NCBI GenBank assembly: GCA_009761415.1
Contig: QUOL01000004.1
Span: 1,116,001-1,180,000 of the forward strand
Source of the DNA: Sarcomyxa edulis
Lineage: Eukaryota > Basidiomycota > Agaricomycetes > Agaricales > Mycenaceae
Direction of reading: 5' to 3'
Length of the DNA stretch: 64,000 nt
Positions within the stretch are counted from its first letter, which is position 1, and each line of letters opens with the position of its first letter. The position numbers were made by a program, and so were the translations under genes. Below are positions 34,126 to 44,423 of the stretch, one piece after another. Below the pieces are notes generated by a model. It was not told where the DNA came from. It made no database searches and was given only the letters and a program-made list of their open reading frames with translations.

Positions 34126-36341
34126 CTACTCACCAAACCTCGAAAATATCTCCGAAGCGTTCCCGAACTCCTGCTCAATCAACTCAACCTTCGCCTGGCT
34201 GCGCGGGACGATTCGACACTTGAACGGTTTTGGGCTGGTCAACAATCCCTGTGGGTACGCACACGCAAGTATAAGTATAAGTACTTGGAGGTCGAATGAT
34301 ATGGATAGCACGTAACTTACTCTCTGATAGTCAAAGGTATCGACGGCAATAGGGAGTTTGGTAACAGTGTCAACGGCTTGATCGAAATTGAATGCCCATA
34401 TCAGGTTCATGGTGTTCAGCATCTGAATGATTCTTCATAAGTTTGATAGGATGAAAGTCTCTCGGAAGAGACTAACCAGTGAGTTGTTGGCAAGATGCAT
34501 GCCAGGACATATCCTCTGGTAAACATGTACGTCATTAGCCTCTCAATAAGCCGGAGGGCAGAACTTCAACAAACCCTTCCACTACCAAAAACCAACGTGT
34601 GTCTAAAATCATGGTCGTCCACCCCAACTTTCGTACCGTACTCAGTCCGAATATACCGATCGGGATCGAATATTTCCGGTTCGTCAAATACTTCCGGGTC
34701 ATGGAAGATGGCCCCTTACAATACAAGGTTCTCAATCATGCACCGTCAACATCAACAGATGATCTGAGGTACTCACAAGCGTTGACAAAGATAGTGGCAC
34801 CGCGGGGAATAATATATCCTCGATACTAACCATCTCGATTACACTCAACGCACAGTCCACTTGTCAGATATACGCACCTCTGACTCCGAGATAGTCGCAT
34901 GAGGAACACCAAGTGGAGCAACAGGCCTAAACCGGTGTGTCTAATGTCAACATGAGCCCATGCATCAAGAGACTCGGATCAGGCCAAAACAAAGTCAAGT
35001 AGACACACCTCTTTGATGAGAGCCTGGATGTAAGGCATACTCTCGAAATCTTCCAACGAAGGTAGGCGTTGGTCACTTACCACACGGTCTATTTCGTCGT
35101 GTGCTTTACGCTGAACATCGGGGAAGGCCACTAACAGTAATACTAGTGATTGAAGAAAAGATGTTGTGGTATCGACGCCGGCTTCGATGCACGCCCCTCC
35201 AAGGTATCTAAGGTATTCTATATGAAATTTGACTCGAACAGTAGTAGTATAAAAGACTTACCCGACGAGTTCCCTGCTCATATCTAACTCACCGTGTCTC
35301 GCTAACACCTCTTCCATATAACACCCATTCTCCTCGCCCCTCCTCAGTCGTTCCTCGCATTCTGTCAGTAACCCAAAATACAACTCACGCTGTCGTTTTC
35401 TAACATCAGCGCATAGTCTCTTCCATGGTGCCCACCTTTTCGGAACGTATTTGAGAAAAGGAAGCAGATCAACCGGGGGATGAGCTCCGGGTTCTAAAGT
35501 ATGTTCCCAGAGATGCTGGACTTCGAAGAAGGCAAGTGCGTCTTTCGTTTCGTACCGCGGACAACGTTTTCCATAAAGAATCGAAAATATCACGGAAATC
35601 GAGTATCGACTGAAGTGGGTGAAGAAATCCTTCGCGGAGACTGAGCGGGGGTAAAACATGACAGGGTGGATTTCTGCATACCTGGGGAGTGTGAACGATA
35701 TCATGCATGAGTTGAATCGCTTCTGCCTTATGGATGGGGATATATTTCGATGATGCCTGAGGGGACAGCATTGCATGCACAGCCTTTCGTAAAGTACGCC
35801 AATCATCACCTATTTAAGATGTTAATATATTGAAGTGCATAGCGTCGCAAAAATATAACGTAGTACGCACTGTATTTAGCCAGTCCTATATTGAGTCCAC
35901 CGGTGACCACATCGGCCATGTGGTTTGTAGGTCTGTCGACAGTGATCGCACTCTGTTTGTCCATGAGGTCTTTGACCGCTGCTGCGCTAGATAGCACAAT
36001 GACTGTGCCTGAAGCCATCTTCAGCTGTGAGTTCAGATGTTAGATGAGTGGTTGACTCGTTATGCACGAAAGCCACGTGCAGAGTATATTTCACCGTGGC
36101 GTCTTGCCCATTCGGTAAGCCTGAACGTAGTAAGTATCAGGATGCTAAGCAACTCCTAAACGTATGATAGAATACCTAACACTCACTTAAAATGGGCGAA
36201 CTCGGTAGGGAACATGTGTAGATTCCCTAGTAGGAACACTGTCGGAGGTCCGGGCGGTAATCCCTTCTCCCTTTTACTAATCCGTATAATTTTGGAGGTG
36301 ATCCAAGCCAAAATAATGATGGAGAACGCCACAACAATCAT
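34126..36341 (-). CDS. Cytochrome P450 (P450-2), full-length paralogue of P450-1
   Basis: Minus-strand multi-exon gene. The start at 36341 gives MIVVAFSIIILAWITSKII, a membrane anchor, then [20 protein letters not shown]. Key parts are [51 protein letters not shown], the F-G segment VRKRQRELYFGLLTECEERL that P450-1 lacks, GACIEAGVDTTT-like I-helix exon near 35180, FDPDRY, and a heme loop completed by splicing to FGSGRRICPGMHLANN (the Cys ligand is intact). It ends FSRFGE at 34126. Identity with P450-1 is high throughout, and exon borders match. The two lie in inverted orientation about 10.5 kb apart. Product unknown. It would act at the endoplasmic reticulum with a P450 reductase. Confidence 0.86.
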
Positions 36342-36395
36342 GCTGGAGATGAGCGAGAAAGGACGCTCAACAATCGCTGAAAAGCATCGACTGTG

Positions 36396-36406
36396 AAGCT
36401 TATATG
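36396..36406 (-). promoter_or_regulatory. TATA box of P450-2
   Basis: On the minus strand CATATAAGCTT lies about 55 bp upstream of the P450-2 start codon. P450-1 has a comparable TATATAAG at about 50 bp. Confidence 0.45.
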
Positions 36407-36579
36407 CCCCGGGCCCGGGGCAGAAGCGCGTAACGTGGTGTCATTGAACGCCTTCTGATAAGGCCAGCACTATGAACGTTTACGAGAAACCGAACAGCGG
36501 CGTCTGGGGTCTATAGTCGGCGCATACCACGACCGTGACACGTTCTGCGGATCCGAGTCGTCGGGGGAGAAAAGTCTGA

Positions 36580-36882
36580 TCACATATGTTCGCGAGAACT
36601 GACTGAGATATTTTGAGGTTTTACCTGAGTAGGAGAGCGTCGATCACCTACATACATCGAACCTATTCGTTGCGTCGTTGAACGGACGTTCTTGACTCCC
36701 ACGTCGTCGTCGTCGTCTGAGTCGTCGTCGTCGATCGTCAAAGTTTCGAAATTGGGCCGACTCTGAAGTCGAAGGTGCCGCACAACAAGCGTACACTCCC
36801 AGAGCCGCCTCCTGGTCCAGACGTCCATGGAGCTCCATGGAGCCACCGTGACTGTGGCGTTGGCAGCGCTGCTGCGATTCAA
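36580..36882 (-). CDS. Possible small protein of unknown function
   Basis: An open frame of 100 codons begins MNRSSAANATVTVAPWS and contains WTRRRLWECTLVVRHLRL and a run of Asp (DDDDSDDDDDVG). It lies in the 684-bp gap between P450-2 and the methyltransferase. No family or splice support was found, and the acidic run comes from a GTC/GTT trinucleotide tract at about 36703-36735. It may be real or a by-product of that repeat. Upstream and downstream of it (36342-36579, 36883-37025) nothing else is seen. Confidence 0.25.
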   Translation of the reverse strand: MNRSSAANATVTVAPWSSMDVWTRRRLWECTLVVRHLRLQSRPNFETLTIDDDDSDDDDDVGVKNVRSTTQRIGSMYVGDRRSPTQVKPQNISVSSREHM

Positions 36883-37025
36883 CGACTTTCCACGATACTA
36901 ATTATCTTTGGATTAAACCACCAGGGAGCAGTATTCTTAGAGTAGGTATCGTGGAAACATCATATCATGCCCACTGATCTAATCCAGTGAGTCCAAATCC
37001 GTCTCTTGTTATCTTGTCATTGACC

Positions 37026-38107
37026 ATGACTGAACCCTATTATAACAGCGGTGATAAGCCTCCCCTGGAAGGCGACAAATTCTATTCTCTCAGCGAAGAG
37101 GAACTCGCATTCTTCAAGTCTCAGACGGGCATCAACGACGACGATGCCCTGAAACAACATATCCTGGATGTCCAAGCGAAAGCTTACGACGTGTACGGAT
37201 ATCCTTGCATTCGTAGGTTTGCGTTCACAAAGTAAGTATGTTTTGTACATGTCTGGCTTCGTGAGCTACGCCTTACTATGCTCTCGTTAGGCTCAAGATA
37301 TCCCGATTACCCGCGTACAAGCACGTTTTAGAGCTGGGACAACATCGGAAGAATGCGATCCTTTTGGATATCGGATGTTGTTGTGAGTGAGATAAGTACA
37401 CATCATAACCGTACGATTACAACTGAATATGCAACCTTGAGATAGTCGGGAACGATGCAAGGAAAGTCATCGCTGACGGATATCCTGCTCATAACGTGAT
37501 CGCGTCTGATCTCCGTCGCGGTAAGAAGCCAAGCTCAAAAAAACTCTTGGCTCCCAACCTCATGCCCCTAAGTATCTTAGATTTTTGGGACCTCGGCCAC
37601 GAACTATTCAAATCTACCCCCGAAACCTTCCCTGTACCATTTGTAGCAGGTGATGCTTTTGACCCAGCCGTCATAGCTCCTCGTTCACCGTTCTACGAAG
37701 CACCGAAATCACCTCTTCCCGACTTGAACACGCTGACCTCCCTCACCCCGCTCCAAGGCCACGTCTCTGCTATCCACGCTTCCGCATTCTTCCATCTATT
37801 TCCAGAAGAGCAACAGCTCCAGCTTGCGCATCAGCTAGCTTCTCTATTGTCGCCCCTTCCTGGGTCCACGATTTTTGGCTCCCATGGCGGAAGGAAGGAG
37901 AAGGGCTTTAGGATAGAGGGTGTTAATAACGCTGGTGGAGTCATGTTTTGCCATTCACCGGACACTTGGAAGGAGATGTGGGGAAAGGTGTTCAAAGCGG
38001 GGACTATCCGTGCTGAAGCAGAATTGGTACAATTCTCTAGACCTGATTTAGATGCTACTCCTGGCGCTGAATTTTTCGTGATACGTTGGTCTGTTGTACG
38101 ATTATAG
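37026..38107 (+). CDS. Class I SAM-dependent methyltransferase (AusD-like fungal family)
   Basis: Three exons. The start at 37026 (MTEPYYNSGDKPPLEG) is preferred over an upstream in-frame Met because the gene family begins this way in basidiomycetes, as judged from memory. Exon 1 has FYSLSEEELAFFKSQTGI and YGYPCIRRFAF. Exon 2 carries motif I, AILLDIGCCFGNDARKV, split by an intron within CC-FGND, followed by PAHNVIASDLR (acidic end of beta-2). Later blocks are PVPFVAGDAF, GHVSAIHASAFFHLFPEEQQ, LPGSTIFGSHGG and PGAEFFVIRWSV. This matches the methyltransferase family that in ascomycetes includes AusD of meroterpenoid pathways. The substrate is unknown. It is followed by an alpha/beta hydrolase on the same strand 143 bp away. 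Confidence 0.8.
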
Positions 38108-38250
38108 GTAAATCATAGATGTAGACTATGTACAACGATGTGGGAAGAGGACGATATAGGTTAAGTATCAGAGGTAGGCGCGTCAGGCCTGGCGCGTCTT
38201 TCTCGAACCTCGATGAACTCAGGTTCCAAATTACCAGTGTTAGTCGAATC

Positions 38251-39119
38251 ATGACCTCCAGCTCCCATCAACTTGTTCAATTGTCCACTGGAGTCTCTTT
38301 AGAAGTCGAAATTACACCCCCATCTACATATCCTCATGAAGAAACCAAACTAGCTGTATGTTTGCATCCATGGTCGTGGCTGGGAGGTCAGTCTCCCGTT
38401 GTCGACACCGTGCCTTTACTTGAAATGTGTTTGCATATGCAGGCAGGATGGACGATCCGTAGGCCAACCCGTCTTTCGTTTCGACCGTCTCGCTGATAGA
38501 TTGTCATCAAAGAGTGCTACTGTCTCTGATACAGCCTTTGCAGGAAAGCGACTACCATATTGTGAGATACAACTCACGAGGAGTTGGTAAATCTACGGGG
38601 TGGGCCTCCCTCACTGGCCTCAGCGAAGGCGAGGACCTCGAAGCTGTGGTTCAATGGGCACTCAAAACAATCCAAAATGTTCGTTCAGTTGTCATCGTCG
38701 TAAGTGGTTTCATGCGTATATCGAGGACTTGAAAGAGCGACGAGCTACAGGGCTATTCATATGGGTCTCTTATTGCGTCATTGCACCCTGCCCTACCTCT
38801 GCCCATAAAGACGTCGCATGTATTCATCTCCTACCCTCTTGGCACGCGAGGCCTCTTGACGTTATTCCACACAAACACGTATCGATTCAAACTGCAAGAG
38901 CTGATCCGCAACCCAACCTCCAACATCCTTATTCTGTATGGTGACCAAGACGAGTTCACTGGAGCTTCAAATTACGAAAATTGGAGGAAAGAGCTGGAGC
39001 ACGAAGCTAAAGGCCAGAGCGGACGCTTGAAGGTCGTCGAAATGAAAGGTGCAAGTCATTTTTGGAGAGGCCGACACAGTAGAGAGTTGGTCGGAACTGT
39101 GAAGCAGTGGTTGCAGTAG
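38251..39119 (+). CDS. Alpha/beta hydrolase
   Basis: Four exons were joined by eye: MTSSSHQLVQLSTGVSLEVE to LHPWSWLGG, a short exon GRMDDP, a third starting VLLSLIQPLQESDYHIV, and a last starting GYSYGSLIASLHPAL. Visible features are the nucleophile elbow GYSYGS (Ser), VRYNSRGVGKS (oxyanion-loop region), the acid strand ILILYGDQDEF and the histidine in GASHFWRGRHS, so the catalytic triad is complete. Agaricomycete cytosolic hydrolases with LHPWSWLGGxMDDP are common. The substrate is unknown. The stop at 39117-39119 sits in the first unit of a 21-bp tandem repeat. The methyltransferase gene upstream is in the same direction. Confidence 0.8.
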
Positions 39120-39189
39120 TAGTGATCGTGGTTGCAGTAGTAGTGATCGTGGTTGCAGTAGTAGTGATCGTGGTTGCAGTAGTAGTGAT
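39107..39189. repeat. 21-bp minisatellite, nearly 4 copies, at the hydrolase stop codon
   Basis: The unit gtggttgcagtagtagtgatc repeats almost perfectly four times. The first copy contains the last codons and stop (WLQ stop) of the alpha/beta hydrolase, the others lie in its 3' region. Confidence 0.9.
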
Positions 39190-39428
39190 ATTTAATGAAA
39201 TAATTTCTTGTGGAACGAGCGGAGAAGGTGGAAGGACGTGACTACTCAGACGGATGCCGATCTAGATTTAGACGCGACGAACTCGGTATCCAAGTCAAGT
39301 CGAATTCAACCAAATCGCTTCCTCATCGTCCACCACATCGTCAACCATCTAAATTCCACTTTTTTCTATCCTGTAGATACCAAGGAAATCAACCAAGTTC
39401 CGTCGATTTATACTAACGCAGCATGTGA

Positions 39429-41147
39429 GTGTTAGTCTTACCCATCATCTACTCAGGCTCACCAAGCTCAACGTGCCACGCTATCAGGCCGCTGCCAGAC
39501 GAAAGGCCTCGTCAGAGCGTTGCAAATCTTATAGGACGCTTTGAACAGCAGACAAAACGTCACCCAACGTCCTCGACTTCTCCACGTAGTTCCAGTGTCA
39601 TATCACATAACACGGGTGACTCGCTCAAGGAAGAAATCAAGGAGAAACGAGAATGGCCTCCGAAGTCTGCAAACCCCAACGACAAGCCTGCGACGATTGT
39701 TCCGTCGTCGTCCTGGAGTCGTCGTACTCCGCCAGGTTCAGCGCCTGCATCTCCTCCGAGTGCCCCGATCAACGTACCCCCAGCCCACAGTCCATTATCA
39801 CCTAGATCTACGCCGGTGCCGACTAGCCCCGATTCTGTGAAAGCTCCTCTGTCTCCAAAAAGACAGATGAGTATCAACCGATCTCCACCACTGCCAGATC
39901 CAAATCCAACAATCATTCCACCTACGCCAACCACTCCTACGACGCCAGCTAAAGCCCTCGCCTCCAAGCCGGTTCCATCGAAAACACCTACGAAGACGGC
40001 AGTAACGAAGGCACAGCCTAGATCATCTCAAATCAGCTCCCAACCACTCAAACCCCAACACACCGGACCATCATCCAATCCCGCGTTCACGAAGAAACCC
40101 CCAACCAAAGCTCCTCCTACCACTCCTTCACGTCCCAAGACGCCCTCCTCGCGGAATGGAGGAGTCACCAGTCCGCGTCCTAAGACGCCTACGATCACCC
40201 GTCCCAAGACACCGTCGGGCTTGTTTGCACCCACTGCAGCGTCGCTGGCTCGTTCGCGTGCTGCTCAACCGCAACTTCCCACTCCCACGAAGAAAGTTAC
40301 TATCAGCAGTAGCTCTGCAGATCGTCTCAGTAAGCCCACAGCGGCATCCTTGTCCAAAGCCCGTACTCCAGTTCCTGTCTCTGCCAACCCCGTTACTAAG
40401 ACACCTACGAAAGCATCTGCTGTAGCTCGTGGAGGCGCTGCTACTAGGGGCGCTAAACCACGAGTCGGGTTAGCTGGTGCGAAGATGACACAGGCGAAGC
40501 CAAAGGCTGCTGCTGCAACCGTGGCCAAGGCAAGCATCGCTGCTGGTGTGGTCGTAGCAGTAGGCGCTACGGATATTGGCGAGATTCCGGATCATGAGGA
40601 GCTCAGGAATCAGGAGGAAGGACATGGAAACGAGTCCGAAACTCATGTGGATTCCGATGCGCACGAGGAGCCTGATCACGAAGCAGAAGTTCAAGTGGAG
40701 GAGTCTCAAGTAGAGGAGAGCCATCAACCGGAGTTACATCATGACGAGTCTGAAGGGGAACTCCACGATGAGCCGGAACAGGTCGATGGAACATCGACAC
40801 CAGAAGTTACTGAAGAAGTCGAAGTCGAGGCACACGAAGTGGACGCTAGTGTTGAAGTCGAAAGCGAATTGTCGGGTCCCGAGCATCTTGTAGAACCCTC
40901 CGAACATTCCGAAGCAGGGTCTGAGCTCGATGTTCGCGACCCTTCTCCTTCTCCTTCCCCAGAAGTCCAGCACGTTGCAGACATCATCGAACCCGAAGCC
41001 CACGCAGATACAGAAAAACTCCATCCCGTCGTCGGAAACGATATCGAAGACTTGGTCAATCTCCTCGAATCTGGCCATGGACTCAAAGCCCGTCCGTTGA
41101 GCATCGCTAGCATTCCCGACCCCGACGAGATCCCCGATATGGAGTGA
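39429..41147 (+). CDS. Large intrinsically disordered Pro/Ser/Thr-rich protein with acidic tail
   Basis: A 572-codon open frame. The first half is Pro/Ser/Thr/Lys-rich with SP and TP sites and repeated short motifs: SRPKTPS, SPRPKTPT, TRPKTPSG, and PTAASLARSRA followed by PTAASLSKARTP. A short Ala/Gly/Lys-rich segment (AKASIAAGVVVAVGATD) separates it from an acidic Glu/His/Val-rich second half. The C-terminus is structured-looking: DIEDLVNLLESGHGLKARPLSIASIPDPDEIPDME. Early residues include RPRQSVANLIGRFEQQTKR. The composition recalls microtubule- or cytoskeleton-associated basic/acidic proteins, but no family was recognised. The start is uncertain because an upstream small exon (gap near 39400-39430) is possible. 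Confidence 0.7.
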   Translation: MLVLPIIYSGSPSSTCHAIRPLPDERPRQSVANLIGRFEQQTKRHPTSSTSPRSSSVISHNTGDSLKEEIKEKREWPPKSANPNDKPATIVPSSSWSRRTPPGSAPASPPSAPINVPPAHSPLSPRSTPVPTSPDSVKAPLSPKRQMSINRSPPLPDPNPTIIPPTPTTPTTPAKALASKPVPSKTPTKTAVTKAQPRSSQISSQPLKPQHTGPSSNPAFTKKPPTKAPPTTPSRPKTPSSRNGGVTSPRPKTPTITRPKTPSGLFAPTAASLARSRAAQPQLPTPTKKVTISSSSADRLSKPTAASLSKARTPVPVSANPVTKTPTKASAVARGGAATRGAKPRVGLAGAKMTQAKPKAAAATVAKASIAAGVVVAVGATDIGEIPDHEELRNQEEGHGNESETHVDSDAHEEPDHEAEVQVEESQVEESHQPELHHDESEGELHDEPEQVDGTSTPEVTEEVEVEAHEVDASVEVESELSGPEHLVEPSEHSEAGSELDVRDPSPSPSPEVQHVADIIEPEAHADTEKLHPVVGNDIEDLVNLLESGHGLKARPLSIASIPDPDEIPDME

Positions 41148-41893
41148 TATATTCCATGCATATAAAGCGGTAGCAAGCGAGGAGTTGCACCGAATAAAGG
41201 GATGACATGCCACTCTCGCTTCTCACCGCACGCCCTTCTGTACTTTCTCCCCTTCCATTCCCAACCATTGTATACACACATCTGGTACGTATCACTCTTG
41301 CGGTTCTCGTCACTATTTCTGGTTCGGAAACAGAAGGTCCTGATGGTCGATGACTTATTTGCAACAGTTCTTATTCATTGCATGCACGCGTGGGACGCTA
41401 TCTACATATCATCTACGTTCATTTATTACCCTCTACTGGGACGTGAATCTCTTTCCTTTGACGTTGATCTTTGGGCCGTTATCTCTTCTCGTCTCTCATT
41501 TTTGCTGTCTAGGAAATTCTATTAATCGCAATTGCTTGTTTAGTGACCAGATAGAAATAATTATACCCTGTTCTTGGATGCACAGCCTACCCTCGGTGCG
41601 TATCGTGAATAGCGCTTCGTGTCCGACGTACACAGTGATGAACCAGCCCCGCCATCATCCACTCGGTGCATGATATCATGATGAACATTACACGAACTGT
41701 CACAGACATCTCAACATTACGATATCCGCTCAACCTCCATCTTGCTTAATGACTCCGTTCAGGCACACAATCGATGCTCCCACGACCACAGAGACGGCGA
41801 ACATATGCAATTCATTTTGATCTTTAGTAACGTTCTAACCGACCCTCTTATGCGTTTGGTCTGCCGATGACTGCGTCTTCAGTACGACCACCC
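41148..41893. other. Intergenic region before array gene 1; second half is duplicated sequence
   Basis: About 745 bp without a supported gene. From about 41595 onward the sequence matches 45022 onward, so it belongs to the segmental duplication, including the promoter of array genes 1 and 2. The first part has only short unsupported ORFs. Confidence 0.5.
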
Positions 41894-43550
41894 ATGGTTT
41901 TCCGTGGACAAGGTTGGATGGCTTCTTGTCGCTCCTCGAAGATGATATCCTGACGATAGCTTTCACATAGTAGCGTTATGGTTGCTTGCGATCATTTTTT
42001 CCTCCATCTCAATTTCTCATGCTAGACTGGGTGCGTAGCGCTTCAATGCATCCACCAAGGAGCGCTCTAACGTGCTCGCATCTAACAGCCAGAAATCACG
42101 AATACAATACCTCAATTTCAGCACGACAATCCGTCCCAATCGATACCCTCCAGGCGTTCACAGGCGCATCCTGGATATGGACCTCCGAAACCAACCCTCC
42201 TGAAGCTCCAGCTGAAGACTGCGCGTTCCGAAAGACTTACACAAGCATTGGTGGAAAAACTGCAGTATCGGCTTCGATACTTATGACAGTCGACAATGGT
42301 TTCACGTTATTCGTCAATGGGGTGGCCGTGGGCGCTGCGCTAGATTTCAGTTCGGTGTCTGCGTGGCAGTCTGCGCAGGTCTTCATCGTCGCTCTCAGTC
42401 CTACCCTCAATCTATTCGCAGTACACGCCGTCAATAGCGCTGACGTTAATACGGGCGGTGATAGCCCTGCCGGTTTTCTCGCTGCCATTCAAATCTCGTA
42501 TTCAGACGGCACATCCGCCCTCGTAACTTCTGACAATTCATGGAAAGCGACAAAACCTATCCCTCCAAATTTTCAGTCTCTATCCACCGATGATTCGCAG
42601 TGGGGCTTTGCCAGTGTACAGGCTCCATATGGCTCTGGCCCTTGGGCATCGTCTGTCATCCTCCCTACCGCTGCGCCTGTCCTCAGTTTGAATGGCTCCA
42701 TCTGGATATGGAGCTCAGAAGGCGAGACTCCGCCGAGTGCTCCTCCTGGATCTCGCGTGTTCAGAAACACGTACGCCGTCCCAAACGGAAAGGAAGCGAT
42801 TGCAATGACCGTCATTGTGACTGCAGATGACTCCTACGTATTGTATCTCAACGGCGAGATGATTGGCGCATCGCCTCCTGGTAACAATACATGGCAAGTC
42901 GCAGAACGCTACACTCCCAACTTGCTACAAAATTCTAACGTAGCTCCGACTCAATTCGTTTTTGCTATCAATGCCACCAATAATCCCGGAACTGCGGGTG
43001 ATGGCCCTGCTGGCCTCCTCGTCGCGATACAAATCGTATATTCAGATGGAACGTCCGATATCCATCATTCCGACTCGACGTGGCTTGTGGATAAGACAGT
43101 TGATTCCAATTTCTTTCAAGTCACTGCCTCAAGCTCTAACTGGAGTAATGCATCCGCGCTAGGATCATACGGTGTACAGCCTTGGAGCAGTGTTGTTATA
43201 TCTACTCCCCCTTCGACTTCGGGCTCCGAGTCGAACTCGTCTGACACTGGCACTTCGTCTGCGCCTAGTGGCAGTGGTACATCCGTGTCCTCTAATACTT
43301 CGGACACCTCGAGCGCTACACTGGCTTTGGATACTAGATATATCTTGATAGCGCTGTTAGCTTCTGTATATGCTATTGTCTTGCTTGCTTGATCATAGAC
43401 TCTATCATGCACTGCCCTGCTACCGTTTTTCCACTTCTTTCATATTTCAGGTGCTAAGTTGATGTACATACCCAGGAGTTCGAGGTGATGTCAGATAAAA
43501 ATGGATACGTGTCAATTACTGGCATCTTTCGAAGGTCCTGAGTTTGATGG
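41595..43550. repeat. Segmental duplication, left copy (about 1.95 kb)
   Basis: Starts ggtgcgtatcgtgaatag and ends ttcgaaggtcctgagtttga. It matches 45022-47018 in order and orientation across promoter, all exons and 3' flank of array gene 1, with scattered substitutions and small indels. The retained flanks on both sides show the duplication took about 300 bp upstream and 160 bp downstream of the gene. Confidence 0.85.
41894..43392 (+). CDS. Array protein 1: secreted, two beta-sandwich domains, anchored C-terminus
   Basis: Exons 41894-41912, 41971-42030 and 42089-43392 give 460 residues. Exon 1 encodes MVFRGQ, exon 2 a hydrophobic signal core (ALWLLAIIFSSISISHARL), both phase-1 introns. Domain 1 (about 48-220) and domain 2 (about 230-398) are homologous: each starts with a WIW motif, then a FRKTY or FRNTY strand, a TVDNGFTLFVNG or TADDSYVLYLNG strand, LFAVHAVN/VFAINATN, AGLLxAIQIxYSDGTS, and a Trp after GSGPW/GVQPW. 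This pattern resembles the beta-jelly-roll (Bac_rhamnosid_N-like, galactose-binding) domain, without glycosidase module. A Ser/Thr-rich stalk is followed by YILIALLASVYAIVLLA, a GPI-anchor or membrane tail. Function unknown. A cell-surface carbohydrate-binding role is inferred. Confidence 0.82.
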
Positions 43551-44423
43551 GGAATTGTAGTATGCTCGTTGCCCTTTCAACTGTTTTTTGTTCATGAGAC
43601 TCTTGAACCGGACGGAAATCGTATCCTGCATGTGGACAATCGCACGGATTGACTTAGGAGAACGTAATCCCCGACTATGTGACGTAGTCTCTAGGAGGGT
43701 TTTATGGGAGTCCTAACGTCCTAGATCCCTCCTACTCGACTACAGTCACGTGTGGAACATTCTAGAAGGTTCCCGTTTTCGCACCCCGATCCGTACTCGA
43801 ACCCCACTCGCGTTCTGTCCTTCGTTCGTGTCCTCAGCAGCTATTGCAGCTTGATTCGGACTCCGTCCCACTCTTCATCCTCCGAGTTCAATTGTTTTTT
43901 GAAATCCAGGGTCCTATCCCGCACTAACTACTACATAAAATACAACCCGTTTTTTAACCTGTCCTTTGTGGCCTACCATGTAAAACTCGGTTCTCCCAAC
44001 GTTGGGCCTCTGTACCTGTTGACTATATATAAGTATAAGAATGTTCCATGACTCAATGAGTCTGTGGTGCAGCCTGAGGATTTCAGAACTTGTTCAGAAC
44101 AGCTTATGAAACCCACAGTCGGGGACTGGCGCGCGCGCCGCTAACATATATAAGACGCGACGAGGACGCGTCGGAGCACGTGCACGAATGGCCACCTGGC
44201 AATTCGGCATTTTTTCTCGCGAAACAGTCTGAGCACGCTTGAGCACGTCTCGTCGATCTCATCACCAGTACAAGCTACCTGCAGCTGTAACTCACTCTGT
44301 TCTTCTCCTTTCTTGACATGGACTCCCATAAGCGCGTCTGGCCGAATCATAGAGCCTGGTAGCAGTCGGTACGTGAAGTCATAGTCCCTCAAGGCCTCAT
44401 AGCTCATAGCTCATAGTCCGCTC
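43393..44423. other. Gap between array gene 1 and the F-box relic
   Basis: About 1 kb. The first 160 bp belong to the duplicated unit. The rest has no supported gene. A palindromic GCGCGCGC run is at about 44129, followed by a TATATAAG near 44147 that could once have driven the F-box relic. Confidence 0.4.

Noticed and set aside
39560..41281. Several minus-strand ORFs of 100-180 codons.
   Set aside because: They mirror the biased codons of the disordered Pro/Thr-rich gene on the plus strand and have no start, family or splice support.
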